A stretch of 53,201 nt of DNA from Ga0074130 sp035565355 (GTDB taxonomy: Bacteria; Pseudomonadota; Gammaproteobacteria; Burkholderiales; Rhodocyclaceae): assembly GCA_035565355.1 (NCBI GenBank), contig DATMSM010000057.1, positions 1 to 53,201 on the forward strand. The letters are read 5' to 3'. The notes beneath the pieces were generated by a model. The model saw only the letters and a list, made by a program, of their open reading frames with translations, made no database searches and was not told where the DNA came from. Position numbers and translations under genes: made by a program. Positions 39,891 to 50,000 of the stretch are shown here, one piece after another (within the stretch, counting starts at the first letter, position 1; every line of letters begins with the position of its first letter).

Positions 39891-41961
39891 ACCACTCGTA
39901 ATCGGCGCCCCGGCGCAACACCGCGCTCGCCTCAGTGGAATCGAGCGGTGGTGAGAAATAGAAGCCCTGCGCGATGTCGCAGCCGCGCGCACCGAGAAAG
40001 GCGACCTGCTCTTCCGTCTCCACGCCCTCGGCCACCACCTCGATACCCAGGCCGCGCGCCAGCGCGATGGTGCCGCTGACGATGGCCGCATCGTCGGAGT
40101 CGATGGCGATGTCATGCACGAAGGAACGGTCTATCTTGAGCTGGCTGATGGGAAAGCGCTTGAGATAGGAGAGCGAGGAGAAGCCGGTACCAAAATCGTC
40201 GACGGAAATGCGCACACCCAGGCCGTGCACGCCGCGCAGGAGGCTGGCGACATGATCGACATTGTTCATCGTGGTCGCCTCGGTCAGCTCGATCTTGAGC
40301 AGGTCGGGGCGGATGCCGGCATAGCGGACGGCGTCGGCGATGACCTTGGTAATGCGATCGTCGAGGCACTGGCGCGCCGAGATATTGATGGCGACAGGCA
40401 CCACCGGCAGCCCGGCATCCAGCCACAGCTTCAGTTGCTGCGCCGCGCGGTGCAGGGTCCACACGCCGATGTCGATGATGAGGCCGATCTCCTCGGCCAC
40501 GGGAATGAAGTGATCCGGCGGCACCTGGCCGCGCCCCGGCCGCGACCAGCGCAACAAGGCCTCCATGCCGACCAGGCGCCCGGTGGCGAGCGAGATCTGC
40601 GGCTGGAAGTAAAGGTCGAGCTCGTTCTTCTGCAAGGCCTGGCGCAGCGCGCTTTCGATATCGATGGCATCGCTGCGGCTCATGGCGTGGCTATAGAAGC
40701 GGCAACCCCCGTCACCGCACAGCTTGCTGCGCGCCATCGCGGCGTCGGCCATGGCCAGGAGTTCATCGACATTGATGCTGTCGGCCGGCGCCAGGCTGAT
40801 GCCTATGCTGCAGTTGATGCGCAGGGTGACGCCGTTGATATTCATCGGCGCATTCACCGCCGCGCTGATGTGCTGTGCGATCTCACCCACGGCCTCACGA
40901 CTGGCCACATCGTCGAGCAGGACAACGTATTCGTCGCCGCCCCAGCGCGCCACGCGCTCGGCCTTGCCAAGCACCTCCTGCAATCGATGCGCGACCTCGA
41001 TCAGGATGGCGTCGCCGATGTAGTGGCCGAAGCTGTCGTTGATGCGGTTGAAGTGATCGATATCGACAAACAACAAGGCAGCCACTTCCCCACCCTGCAT
41101 GGCGCGGCTGACGGCATCGGTGATGCGGCACGTCAGCAGGGTGCGGTTGGGTAGGCCGGTGAGGGCGTCGTGACGTGCCTCGTGATACAGCTTCTCGTGC
41201 GCGGCCACACTATCACTGATGTCACTGAGCACCAGCACCACCTCGTCGACCCGGCCTTCGCTGCTGAAGATGGGCGCGGCGGTGGCGCGCATCTGGTGGC
41301 TGCCTACGGCCAGCGGCTGCGGCATGCGCACGGTACGACCTTCCGCGACGCACATCAGGAGCATCTCTTCGAGTTGACGCACCAGTTTGCCCGGCAAGCC
41401 CAGGGCCACGCCGACGTGCTGGCCGAGACGGCCGCGATTGGCGCCGATCAGCGCCATGGCGACGGGATTGGTGGCCGACACGAGGCACTCGGACGAAACA
41501 TTGATGACGGCATCGGCAATCGCGTTGAGCGTGGTCGCGGCCTTGTGCTGCGTACGCAGCAGCTTGCGCTGTGTCTCGCGCAGTTGGCGTGCGAAGTGGA
41601 AAGAACTGCCTATCCACAAACCCGCCATGGCGGCGAACGGGTCATAGCGCAAGCCTGCAAGCAGGAACAGCGCGCTCAACAGCAGGGGCAAGCCAAGACA
41701 GGCGACACAGATCAGAAAGCTGGTGCCAGCACCCTGGCGGCGGCACAGCGGCGGCGCCAGGCAGACCAGGGCCACGCTCAGCGGCAGGGACAACAGCAGG
41801 GGCAAGGGATCGATCGCCAGCGGCTGCGCGACAATCATCTGCTGGAATGCCTGCGCCGCCTGCTGCAAGGCCAGCGGCGGCAGCAATTCGAAGAGTGCTG
41901 CGCAGGCAAGGCCCACCAGCCACGGCCAGTATTCGCGCAATAGGAAACGCGATTGCAACAT
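39856..41961 (-). CDS. Membrane-bound PAS-GGDEF-EAL c-di-GMP protein
   Basis: A 701-residue inner-membrane signalling protein. The first about 120 residues contain several hydrophobic helices, followed by a PAS-like region, a GGDEF domain with WGGDEY near residue 340 and an EAL domain with EALLRW near 466. The EAL domain keeps Asn in AINISARQC, ELTE, DDFGTG, KIDRSF, EGVE and the late Gln, so phosphodiesterase activity is likely. The cyclase motif is GGDEY, a permitted variant, but no RxxD I-site precedes it. An AT-rich region at about 41996-42030 is the probable promoter. Confidence 0.92.
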   Translation of the reverse strand: MLQSRFLLREYWPWLVGLACAALFELLPPLALQQAAQAFQQMIVAQPLAIDPLPLLLSLPLSVALVCLAPPLCRRQGAGTSFLICVACLGLPLLLSALFLLAGLRYDPFAAMAGLWIGSSFHFARQLRETQRKLLRTQHKAATTLNAIADAVINVSSECLVSATNPVAMALIGANRGRLGQHVGVALGLPGKLVRQLEEMLLMCVAEGRTVRMPQPLAVGSHQMRATAAPIFSSEGRVDEVVLVLSDISDSVAAHEKLYHEARHDALTGLPNRTLLTCRITDAVSRAMQGGEVAALLFVDIDHFNRINDSFGHYIGDAILIEVAHRLQEVLGKAERVARWGGDEYVVLLDDVASREAVGEIAQHISAAVNAPMNINGVTLRINCSIGISLAPADSINVDELLAMADAAMARSKLCGDGGCRFYSHAMSRSDAIDIESALRQALQKNELDLYFQPQISLATGRLVGMEALLRWSRPGRGQVPPDHFIPVAEEIGLIIDIGVWTLHRAAQQLKLWLDAGLPVVPVAINISARQCLDDRITKVIADAVRYAGIRPDLLKIELTEATTMNNVDHVASLLRGVHGLGVRISVDDFGTGFSSLSYLKRFPISQLKIDRSFVHDIAIDSDDAAIVSGTIALARGLGIEVVAEGVETEEQVAFLGARGCDIAQGFYFSPPLDSTEASAVLRRGADYEWFSQPATATLLP

Positions 41962-42158
41962 CTATGTTCTCACCCCTGAAAGACGGAAAACTGCCGAATT
42001 TATCTTATTGTTTTAATTATATTAATCTACCTTCCCTTGCTGCAGGCTGACGGCATGCCGGGCGCCTGGCCGGAACTTGTGCATTGCTCATGCCGGTGCG
42101 CCGCTTGCATCTAGCGGCCAGGCCCCTATGATGTTGGGCTTCACTCGCGAGGAACAGC

Positions 42159-42851
42159 ATGAATCCGGAACTGCAGGCCATCGCCATTCACCTGCTCGCC
42201 GCCGCCGGCGCGGGCGGCATCATCGGTATCGAGCGCAGCTATCATGCACGCCCGGCCGGCTTTCGCACCCATACGCTGGTCTGCATCGCTTCCAGCCTGC
42301 TGATGCTGGTAATGCTGTACCAATCCCTATGGCTACCAGGCGACGATCCTGAGCTTTTCCGCACCGACCCCACGCGCATGGCACAAGGCATCATGACCGG
42401 CATCGGTTTTCTCGGTGCGGGGGTGATTTTCAAGGAGGGCCTGAGCGTGCGCGGTCTGACCACAGCCGCATCGATCTGGATGACGGCCGCCATCGGTATC
42501 CTGATCGGTATCGGTTTCTATTACCCGGCCGCGCTGGCCACGGTGCTGACCCTGATCGTGCTGTCCGTCTTCCGCTGGATCGAAGGCAAGATTCCCACCC
42601 ATGTCTACGCGCAGCACTATCTCAGCTTCGATCGCCAGAGCGTCATCCCCGAGGAAGATCTACGCGCCCTGCTGCACGATCATGGCTTCAATATCGCCAA
42701 CCTCAGCTACCGCACCACCGACGACGGCCAGCGCTTTGAGTACCGCATGGTGATACGTACCGAGAAGCTGAAGAATCTTTCGCGCCTCTCCAACAGCCTG
42801 CGCGAGATGCCGCAGGTGCGGGCTTTCCGCATCTCTCCGACAGGGGACTGA
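42159..42851 (+). CDS. mgtC: MgtC/SapB family membrane protein
   Basis: A 230-residue protein with the MgtC membrane domain (about 1-140): LAAAGAGGIIGIERSYHARPAGFRTHTLVCI and MTGIGFLGAGVIFKEGLSVRGLTTAASIWMTAAIG are the family signatures. A cytosolic ACT-like tail (about 150-230) follows. MgtC proteins regulate F-type ATPase or membrane potential and help growth at low Mg2+ in pathogens; here only the family can be asserted. GAGGA precedes the ATG. A palindromic repeat element lies just behind the stop. Confidence 0.91.
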   Translation: MNPELQAIAIHLLAAAGAGGIIGIERSYHARPAGFRTHTLVCIASSLLMLVMLYQSLWLPGDDPELFRTDPTRMAQGIMTGIGFLGAGVIFKEGLSVRGLTTAASIWMTAAIGILIGIGFYYPAALATVLTLIVLSVFRWIEGKIPTHVYAQHYLSFDRQSVIPEEDLRALLHDHGFNIANLSYRTTDDGQRFEYRMVIRTEKLKNLSRLSNSLREMPQVRAFRISPTGD

Positions 42852-42865
42852 GCTTCGCTGTGCTC

Positions 42866-43008
42866 AGGAAGTGCTGAAGAACCGTAGCGAGCGGGCGGAG
42901 GGCAAGGCGCACGGAGCGCAGCAACCGGAATGTACTTAAGTACATGAGGATTGCGAGCACCGCGCAACGCTGCCATACGTCCGCGCAGTAGGTTATTCAG
43001 CGCTTCCT
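42866..43008. repeat. 143-bp palindromic repeat element (MITE/REP-like)
   Basis: Ends are an 18-bp inverted repeat, AGGAAGTGCTGAAGAACC on the left against the complement of GGTTATTCAGCGCTTCCT on the right, matching at 16 of 18 positions. The centre is a perfect 14-bp palindrome TGTACTTAAGTACA at 42931-42944, and the flanking arms continue as an imperfect stem. It starts 14 bp after the mgtC stop and ends on the stop codon of the convergent pyrC-prime gene. Only one copy is in the window; its design suggests a dispersed intergenic element that may also end both transcripts. Confidence 0.72.
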
Positions 43009-44302
43009 AGGAGAACAGGCCGTCGTAAACTAGCTTGCCTTCAAGCAGGGTGGCCTTGACGCGACCCGGCAGTGAGTAGCCAAGGAAGGGCGTGTTCTTG
43101 CCTTGGCTCTTGAGGCCATTGCGGCTGATGAGCATTTCGGCCTGCGGGTCGAAGATACAGACATCAGCAGTCGCGCCGACGGCCAGCGTGCCGGCCTTGA
43201 TACCGAGAACACGGGCGGGATCGGTGGTGATGCGCGCCAGCGCCTTGGTGAGCGGAACCTTGGTTTCGCTCGCCCACTTGAGCGTCAGCGGCAACAGCAG
43301 CTCGAGGCCGGTGGCCCCAGTCTCGGCCTCGCCAAAGGGCACTTGCTTGCCGTCGTCATCGACCGGCGTGTGATCGGAACAGAGCGCATCGATGACGCCG
43401 TCGGCCAGGCCCTGGCGCAAGGCATCGCGGTCGCGCTGGCTGCGCAGGGGCGGGTCCAGACGTGCATGCGAGTTGAAAAAGCCGATGTCGTTCTCGCACA
43501 GATGCAGGTGATGCGCGGAAACATCGCAGGTCACCTTGATGCCCTGCTCACGGCCGATACGGATCATGTCCAGGCCAGCCGCCGACGAGACGCGCGTGAT
43601 GTGCAGGCGCACCCCGGTTTCCTGGGCAAGCAGCAAGAGCGTGCCCAGCGCGACAGTTTCAGCTGCGACCGGAATGCCGGCCAGGCCGAGGCGTGCCGCC
43701 ACCTCGCCATCATGCGCAACGCCGTTCCTGGCGAGATAGGGGTCCAGCGCCTGCAGCCACACCGGGTAATCGAAGGTGGCCGCGTACTGCATGGCGCGCA
43801 TCAGCACCTGGGTATCGACAACGGCGGTAGTAGCCTGGCCGAAGGCAACGCAGCCGGCATCGGCAAGCTCGGACATTTCGGTCAGGTGCTTGCCCTTGAG
43901 GCCGCTGGTGAGTGCGCCGATGGGATAGACATTGGCGAACTCGGGCAGACGTGCACGATGCTTGAGCATCTCGACTAGGCCGGGCTCGTCCAGCACCGGA
44001 TCGGTGTCGGGCGGGCAGGCCAGGCTGGTGACGCCGCCGGCCGCAGCAGCGGCCATTTCGGACTCCAGTGTCGCCTTGTATTCAAAGCCGGGTTCGCGCA
44101 AACGCGCGGCCAGATCGACAAAGCCCGGCGCGACCACACAGCCGCTCGCGTCGATGACGGCGCTGGCTTCAAAATCCGCTGGCGCCCCGCTACCTACACC
44201 CGCGATGGCGGCGATGCGGCCGTCGGCAATATACACGTCGGTCTGCTTGTCGAGGCCACTGGCCGGATCGATGACACGGCCGTTGCTGATCTTCAGTTTC
44301 AT
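43007..44302 (-). CDS. pyrX: Dihydroorotase-like protein PyrC-prime (probably non-catalytic)
   Basis: A 431-residue amidohydrolase-fold protein paired with aspartate carbamoyltransferase. The usual DxHxHLREPG metal motif reads DLAARLREPG, so both N-terminal His ligands are missing, and the late SDHAPH site reads SDHTPV. The His pair in SAHHLHL remains. Such degenerate dihydroorotases form a structural complex with PyrB in pseudomonads and other Proteobacteria; a separate active dihydroorotase should exist elsewhere. It overlaps the pyrB stop by ATGA. Confidence 0.9.
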   Translation of the reverse strand: MKLKISNGRVIDPASGLDKQTDVYIADGRIAAIAGVGSGAPADFEASAVIDASGCVVAPGFVDLAARLREPGFEYKATLESEMAAAAAGGVTSLACPPDTDPVLDEPGLVEMLKHRARLPEFANVYPIGALTSGLKGKHLTEMSELADAGCVAFGQATTAVVDTQVLMRAMQYAATFDYPVWLQALDPYLARNGVAHDGEVAARLGLAGIPVAAETVALGTLLLLAQETGVRLHITRVSSAAGLDMIRIGREQGIKVTCDVSAHHLHLCENDIGFFNSHARLDPPLRSQRDRDALRQGLADGVIDALCSDHTPVDDDGKQVPFGEAETGATGLELLLPLTLKWASETKVPLTKALARITTDPARVLGIKAGTLAVGATADVCIFDPQAEMLISRNGLKSQGKNTPFLGYSLPGRVKATLLEGKLVYDGLFS

Positions 44303-45288
44303 GCTGCCGCTCCCTGACTGCCGCCCGCCAATATATCCATCACCGCCATGCGCACCGCGATGCCAAAGGTCACCTGCGGCAGGATCACCGCCTGGCTGCT
44401 GTCCGCGACGGAAGAATCGATCTCCACGCCGCGGTTCATCGGGCCGGGGTGCATGACGATGGCGTCGGGCTTGGCCAGTGCCAGCTTGTCCGGCGTCAGG
44501 CCGAAAGCCTTGAAGAACTCCTGCGAACTCGGCAGCAGGGCGCCTTCCATGCGCTCGCTCTGCAGACGCAGCATCATCACCACATCGACGCCACGCAAGC
44601 CTTCCTTCATATCGTGGAAGACGCGCACGCCCATGCGCTCGATGCCGGTCGGCAGCAGGGTCTTGGGTGCGATCACGCGAATCTCGGGCACGCCGAGAGT
44701 CGTCAGCGCATGGATCTGCGAGCGGGCGACGCGCGAGTGCAGCACGTCGCCGACGATGGCAACCGTCAGCTGCGTGAAGTCCTTCTTGTAGTGACGAATG
44801 GTGTACATGTCGAGCAGCCCCTGCGTCGGGTGCGCATGACGGCCATCGCCGGCATTGACGACATGAATGTGATTCTTGCCGGTCGCATCCAGATGCTGCG
44901 CAATCAGATAGGGCGCACCCGAAGTCGCGTGGCGCACCACGAACATATCGGCCTGCATCGCGGCGAGGTTATCCACCGTGTCGAGCAGAGTCTCGCCCTT
45001 GGAGGTCGAGGAGGTATTGACGTTGAGGTTGATGACGTCGGCCGATAGGCGCTTGGCGGCGATCTCGAAGGTGGTGCGGGTGCGCGTGGAGTTCTCGAAG
45101 AAGAGGTTGAACACACTCTTGCCGCGCAGGTTGGTGACCTTCTTGACCTCGCGCTCGGCCACTTCGGTAAAGGGCGCGGCGGCATCGAGGATGTCGAGAA
45201 TGATGTTGCGCGGCAGGCCCTCGATGGTCAGCAGATGCTGCAGGCCACCGTCCTTGTTGAGTTGCGGATTGCGCGACATGAAGTTCAT
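44299..45288 (-). CDS. pyrB: Aspartate carbamoyltransferase catalytic chain
   Basis: Forms carbamoyl-aspartate from carbamoyl phosphate and aspartate in pyrimidine synthesis. The 329-residue sequence has the carbamoyl phosphate motif FENSTRTRTTFE, GETLLDTV, the HPTQGLLDMYT block and the C-terminal HPGPMNRGVEI. No pyrI is nearby; the next gene encodes the PyrC-prime partner, the usual arrangement for the class A type ATCase. The upstream neighbour is ruvX with an 18-bp gap; pyrR, often found between them, is absent. Confidence 0.95.
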   Translation of the reverse strand: MNFMSRNPQLNKDGGLQHLLTIEGLPRNIILDILDAAAPFTEVAEREVKKVTNLRGKSVFNLFFENSTRTRTTFEIAAKRLSADVINLNVNTSSTSKGETLLDTVDNLAAMQADMFVVRHATSGAPYLIAQHLDATGKNHIHVVNAGDGRHAHPTQGLLDMYTIRHYKKDFTQLTVAIVGDVLHSRVARSQIHALTTLGVPEIRVIAPKTLLPTGIERMGVRVFHDMKEGLRGVDVVMMLRLQSERMEGALLPSSQEFFKAFGLTPDKLALAKPDAIVMHPGPMNRGVEIDSSVADSSQAVILPQVTFGIAVRMAVMDILAGGSQGAAA

Positions 45289-45306
45289 CGTTGTGTCATC
45301 CGGTGC

Positions 45307-45777
45307 TTATTGCGAGGGTTGTTGGTGCGGCGGGTAGATCTCATGCTGCGAACCTTGAAAGAAGGCCTCCAGAATCAGGCGGGCGGCTTCGGCATCGACC
45401 ACGGTCTTGCGCTCCTGCCAGTTCATGCCACGGCCGGCCAACTCCTCCTCGGCGACGACCGAGCTGAAACGTTCGTCGACCAGGGCGACCGGGATACGGA
45501 AGCGGCCGTAAAGCTGATTGGCGAAACGGCGGCAACGCGCGCTCATCTCGTGCTCGCTGCCGTCCACATGCATGGGTAGGCCGACTACGAACAGATCCGG
45601 GTGCCATTCTTCAATGAGTTTCTGGATCGCGGCGAAGCGGTGGGCGTTTTCGAGATAAGTCAGCGTCGCGATTGGACGCGCCGTGCCCAGCATCTCCTGA
45701 CCGACGGCAACGCCGATGCGCTTGGTGCCGAAATCGAAGCCGAGTGCGAGTCGGTTGCGGGCCGCGCCCTCAGGCAT
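45307..45777 (-). CDS. ruvX: RuvX/YqgF-family putative Holliday junction resolvase / pre-16S rRNA nuclease
   Basis: RNase H-fold nuclease of 156 residues. The first catalytic Asp lies in LGFDFGTKRIGVAVG, Glu in VDERFSS and the last Asp in VVDAEAA. E. coli YqgF processes the 5' end of 16S rRNA. The start ATG at 45777 overlaps the yqgE end by 8 bp; the frame is open further upstream inside yqgE but that part is not family sequence. It is in the conserved yqgE-ruvX-pyr order. Confidence 0.93.
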   Translation of the reverse strand: MPEGAARNRLALGFDFGTKRIGVAVGQEMLGTARPIATLTYLENAHRFAAIQKLIEEWHPDLFVVGLPMHVDGSEHEMSARCRRFANQLYGRFRIPVALVDERFSSVVAEEELAGRGMNWQERKTVVDAEAARLILEAFFQGSQHEIYPPHQQPSQ

Positions 45778-46330
45778 GACCGGCGACATCCGAAAGGTTG
45801 GCGAAGTCGACGCCCAGCGCATGCATGGCCGCGGCCAGGCGCTCCTCGGGCGGCATCTCGAAAATGATGTTGGGGTCGGCCGCGACGGTCAACCAGGCAT
45901 TCTGCGACAGCTCCCATTCAAGCTGCCCGGCCGTCCAGCCTGCGTAGCCCAGGGTGATCAGGACTTCGTTCGGCTCGCCCTGCTCGCTCATGGATTGCAG
46001 GATGTCGCGCGAACTGGTCAGCCCCATCTCCGCATTCACCGCCAGCGTCGCCTGCCATTCGCCGAGCGGGCGATGCAGGACGAAACCGCGCTCGGGCTGC
46101 ACCGGGCCGCCGTAGTAGACCGGCTGACGAGCAAGGTCGGGACTGTGCAGTTCCAGGCCGACACGCTCAAACAGGTCCTGCAGCGTCATGTCGGTGGGAC
46201 GATTGATGATGATGCCCAGCGCCCCTTGCTCGTTGTGCTCGCAGACGTAAGTCAGCGTTTTGGAAAAATTGGGGTCGGCCATGGCGGGCATGGCGATGAG
46301 GAACTGGTGGGTGAGATTAACGTCTTCCAT
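45770..46330 (-). CDS. yqgE: YqgE/AlgH family protein (UPF0301)
   Basis: A 186-residue cytosolic protein of unknown biochemical role. LTHQFLIAMPAMADPNFSKTLTYVCEHNEQGALGIIINRP and VYYGGPVQPERGFVLH are diagnostic, as is GYAGWTAGQLEWEL. It is the first gene of the yqgE-ruvX-pyrB-pyrC-prime cluster, with tight spacing throughout, and its promoter probably serves the whole cluster. Confidence 0.94.
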   Translation of the reverse strand: MEDVNLTHQFLIAMPAMADPNFSKTLTYVCEHNEQGALGIIINRPTDMTLQDLFERVGLELHSPDLARQPVYYGGPVQPERGFVLHRPLGEWQATLAVNAEMGLTSSRDILQSMSEQGEPNEVLITLGYAGWTAGQLEWELSQNAWLTVAADPNIIFEMPPEERLAAAMHALGVDFANLSDVAGHA

Positions 46331-46400
46331 TCTGAATGGATTTTACACTATCCCCTCCGCCCCCTTTGCCGCCAAAGGAAGCGTCGACAGGCATGGCATC

Positions 46401-46970
46401 CTAGAAGAGTTCGATGTCATTCGAGGCGTGCTCCTTGCGGTTTGCCACGAAGATCTGCAAGGCTTCCTGTACCGGTACGCCGGACAGCACGGCTTCGAAC
46501 ATGGCGACCTCTTCCACGGTCGAATAACGCGAGCGTATCGACTGTTGCAGCGAGCGCCATTCTTCTGGGTTGAACAAGCGGCTGCGGTCGGCAACCAGGT
46601 CGGAGAGCTTGCCGAGTCCGTGTCCGACGTGGTCGAGGCGCTGCGACAGCTTGTCGTAGAACTGAAAGGCCACGATGGACTGGGTCACCACCGCATTGAC
46701 CTCGTTGGTCGATCCCAGCAGTTCGCGCTTGAGCTCGGCGTTCTCTGCTGTTTCCGGCAGGGCATCGAGCGAGGCCTGGATGCGCGTCAGCAAGGAGGCC
46801 AGCGAGGTAAAGCCGCTGGTGAGCACGTTCACCGGCCCGTTGCTTTCATGCATGGCAGCGGAAATCTGGCCGGCGGCCAGTTCCAGCATCAGCACTGTTT
46901 CGCGCACCTGGCTCCAGTCCAGGTCCGGCGCATGTACCCGAGTACCACGCGTGCTTTGTTCTTCCGCCAT
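46401..46970 (-). CDS. Helical cytoplasmic protein of unknown function
   Basis: A 189-residue protein with no signal peptide or membrane segment and a strongly helical, heptad-like sequence. The region VTQSIVAFQFYDKLSQRLDHVGHGLGKLSDL (its core is FQFYDKLSQRL, near residues 101-111) resembles the QFQD-type helices of CheZ-like or receptor-signalling coiled coils, but that is a weak hint only. It lies alone between yqgE and metH, on the same strand. I do not recognise a named family with confidence. Confidence 0.72.
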   Translation of the reverse strand: MAEEQSTRGTRVHAPDLDWSQVRETVLMLELAAGQISAAMHESNGPVNVLTSGFTSLASLLTRIQASLDALPETAENAELKRELLGSTNEVNAVVTQSIVAFQFYDKLSQRLDHVGHGLGKLSDLVADRSRLFNPEEWRSLQQSIRSRYSTVEEVAMFEAVLSGVPVQEALQIFVANRKEHASNDIELF

Positions 46971-47004
46971 GGCTCCCCCTCCTGTTTTTGTTCTGCCTAT
47001 TCTG

Positions 47005-50000
47005 CTACAAAATCGGGGCGAGCCAGCGCTCGGCTTGTGCCACCGTCATTCCCGCGCGCTCCGCCCAGTCTTCGAGCTGGTCGCGGCCGATTTTGCTGAC
47101 GGCAAAATAGTGCGCCTCGGGGTGCGCCAGGTAGAAGCCGGACACCGCCGCGGCAGGCATCATGGCGTAGGACTCAGTCAGTTGCATGCCGATGTTCTGC
47201 TCGGCTTCGAGAATGCGGAACAGTTCGCCCTTGGCGGTGTGATCCGGGCAAGCCGGATAACCCGGCGCCGGGCGTATGCCCTTGTACTCTTCCTTGATCA
47301 GCGCTTCGTTGCTGAGTGACTCATCTGCGGCATAGCCCCAGTAGTCCTTGCGCACGCGCGCGTGCAGCCATTCGGCACAGGCCTCGGCAAAGCGGTCGGC
47401 GATGGCCTTGAGCATGATGGCGCGATAGTCGTCGTGGGTGGCTTGGAATTCGGCCAGCTTGCTCTCGATGCCGTCGGCGCAGACCGCGAACATGCCGGCC
47501 CAGTCCGGGGTTCCGGCCGGCGCCACAAAGTCCGACAGGCATTCATGCGGCTTGCCCTCGGGGCGCTCGTGCTGCTGGCGCAGGCCGTACCAGGTGCCGA
47601 GCAGCGTCTTGCGTGCCTCGTCGGCATAGAACTCGACATCGTCGCCGTGGCGGTTGGCCGGGTACAGGCCGAACACGGCCTTGGCTACCACCCACTTTTC
47701 GGCGATCACCTGCGCCAGCATCTTCTGCGCATCCGCAAACACGGCGCGCGCGGTTTCGCCGACGATCTCGTCGTCGAGGATCTTGGGATAGGCGCCGGCC
47801 AGATCCCAGGTCTGGAAGAAGGGGCCCCAGTCGATGTATTCGGCCAGCGTGGCGAGGTCGATATCCTTCAGCACATGCAGGCCCGGCTGCCGGGGCGCCA
47901 CCGGCGCATAGTCCAGCTTGCTCGCATTGGCACGAGCCTCCGCGATCTTGACCAGAGTCACGCCCTTCTTGTTGGCGTGCTGGGCGCGCACCTTTTCATA
48001 GTCGGCGACGATCTCGGCCTTGTAAGCTTCGGCCTGGTCCTGCGACAGCAACTTGGTGACCACGCCGACGGCGCGCGAGGCGTCCGGCACATACACCACC
48101 GAGTTGTCGTAGTGCGGCGCAATCTTGATGGCGGTATGCGCGCGCGACGTCGTCGCCCCACCGATCAGCAGCGGCACGGTGAAGCCCTGGCGCTGCATTT
48201 CGCCGGCGACATGGCTCATTTCTTCAAGCGAAGGGGTGATCAGGCCCGATAGGCCGATGATGTCGGCCTTGTGTTCCTTCGCCGCAGCAAGGATCTTGTC
48301 GGTCGGCACCATAACGCCAAGGTCGACGATGTCGTAGCCGTTACAGCCCAGCACCACACCGACGATATTCTTGCCGATGTCATGCACGTCGCCCTTGACC
48401 GTGGCCATGATGACCTTGCCCTTGGCAGCACCGCCGCTCTTGGCCTTCTCCGCCTCAATGTAGGGCAGCAGATGGGCGACCGCCTGCTTCATCACGCGCG
48501 CCGACTTCACCACCTGGGGCAGGAACATCTTGCCGGCGCCGAACAGGTCGCCAACGGTATTCATGCCGGCCATCAGCGGGCCTTCGATCACATTCAGCGG
48601 CGGCTTGCCGGCGGCCTCGAAGGCGGCACGACATTCTTCGGTGTCCTCTACCACGAACTCGGTAATCCCGCGCACCAGCGCGTGCGACAAGCGCGCCTCC
48701 ACGCTCTGCTCACGCCAGCTCAGATCCACAACCTGTTCCTTGGCGCTGCCCTTGACGCTTTGCGCCATCTCGACCAGCTTGTCGCCCGCATCGGGGGACA
48801 GGTTGAGGACCACGGCTTCGACTGTTGCTCTTAGCTCTTTGGGCACCTCGTCATACACGCCGAGCTGGCCGGCATTGACGATGCCCATGGTCATACCGGC
48901 CTTGATGGCGTGGTAGAGGAAGACGGTGTGGATGGCCTCGCGCACCGGATCGTTGCCACGGAAGCTGAAGGACACATTCGACACGCCGCCGGAGATCTGC
49001 GCATGCGGCAGATTCTCGCGTATCCAGCGCGTGGCATTGATGAAATCCACGGCATAGTTGTTGTGCTCTTCGATGCCGGTCGCAATCGCGAAGATGTTCG
49101 GATCGAAGATGATGTCCTCGGCCGGGAAGCCAATGCTGACGAGCAGATCGTAGGCGCGCTTGCAGATCTCGGTCTTGCGCGCATAGGTGTCAGCCTGGCC
49201 GGTCTCGTCGAAGGCCATGACGATGGCGGCGGCGCCGTAGCGCTGGATCAGCTTGGCCTGGGCGATGAACTTTTCCTCGCCTTCCTTGAGCGAGATGGAG
49301 TTGACGATGCCCTTGCCCTGCATGCACTTGAGGCCGGCTTCCAGCACTTCCCACTTGGACGAATCCAGCATCACCGGCACGCGTGCGATATCGGGCTCGG
49401 AGCCGATCAGATTGACGAAGCGCACCATGGCCGCATGCGAATCCAGCATGGCCTCGTCCATATTGATGTCGATGACCTGGGCACCGCCCTCGACCTGGTT
49501 GCGAGCGACAGCGACTGCTTCCTCGTACTGGCTGTTGAGGATGAGGCGGGCGAAGGCCTTGGAACCAGTGACGTTGGTACGCTCGCCGACGTTCACGAAC
49601 AGCGACTCGGGGCCAACGTTGAAGGGCTCGAGACCCGACAGGCGCAACTTGGGTTCGATCACGGGCTGGACGCGCGGCGCGCACTGCGCCAGCGTCTCGG
49701 CAATCGCCTTGATGTGTGCGGGCGAAGTGCCGCAGCAACCGCCGGCGATATTGATGATGCCAGCATCGCCCCATTTGCGGATCTCGCCGGCCAGTGCTTC
49801 CGGCGTTTCATCGTAGCCGGTCGGCGACAGCGGATTGGGCAGGCCGGCGTTCGGGTGCGCGGAAACGAAACAGTCGCAGATACGCGACAGCTCTTCGACG
49901 TACTGGCGCAGCTCTTCAGCACCCAAGGCGCAATTGAGGCCGAAAGTCAGCGGCCGGGCGTGGCGCAGCGAGTTCCAGAAAGCCTCGGCGGTCTGACCGG

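Noticed and set aside
41996..42030. AT-rich island as a sign of horizontal transfer
   Set aside because: It is only about 35 bp between divergent genes and is better explained as a promoter region.
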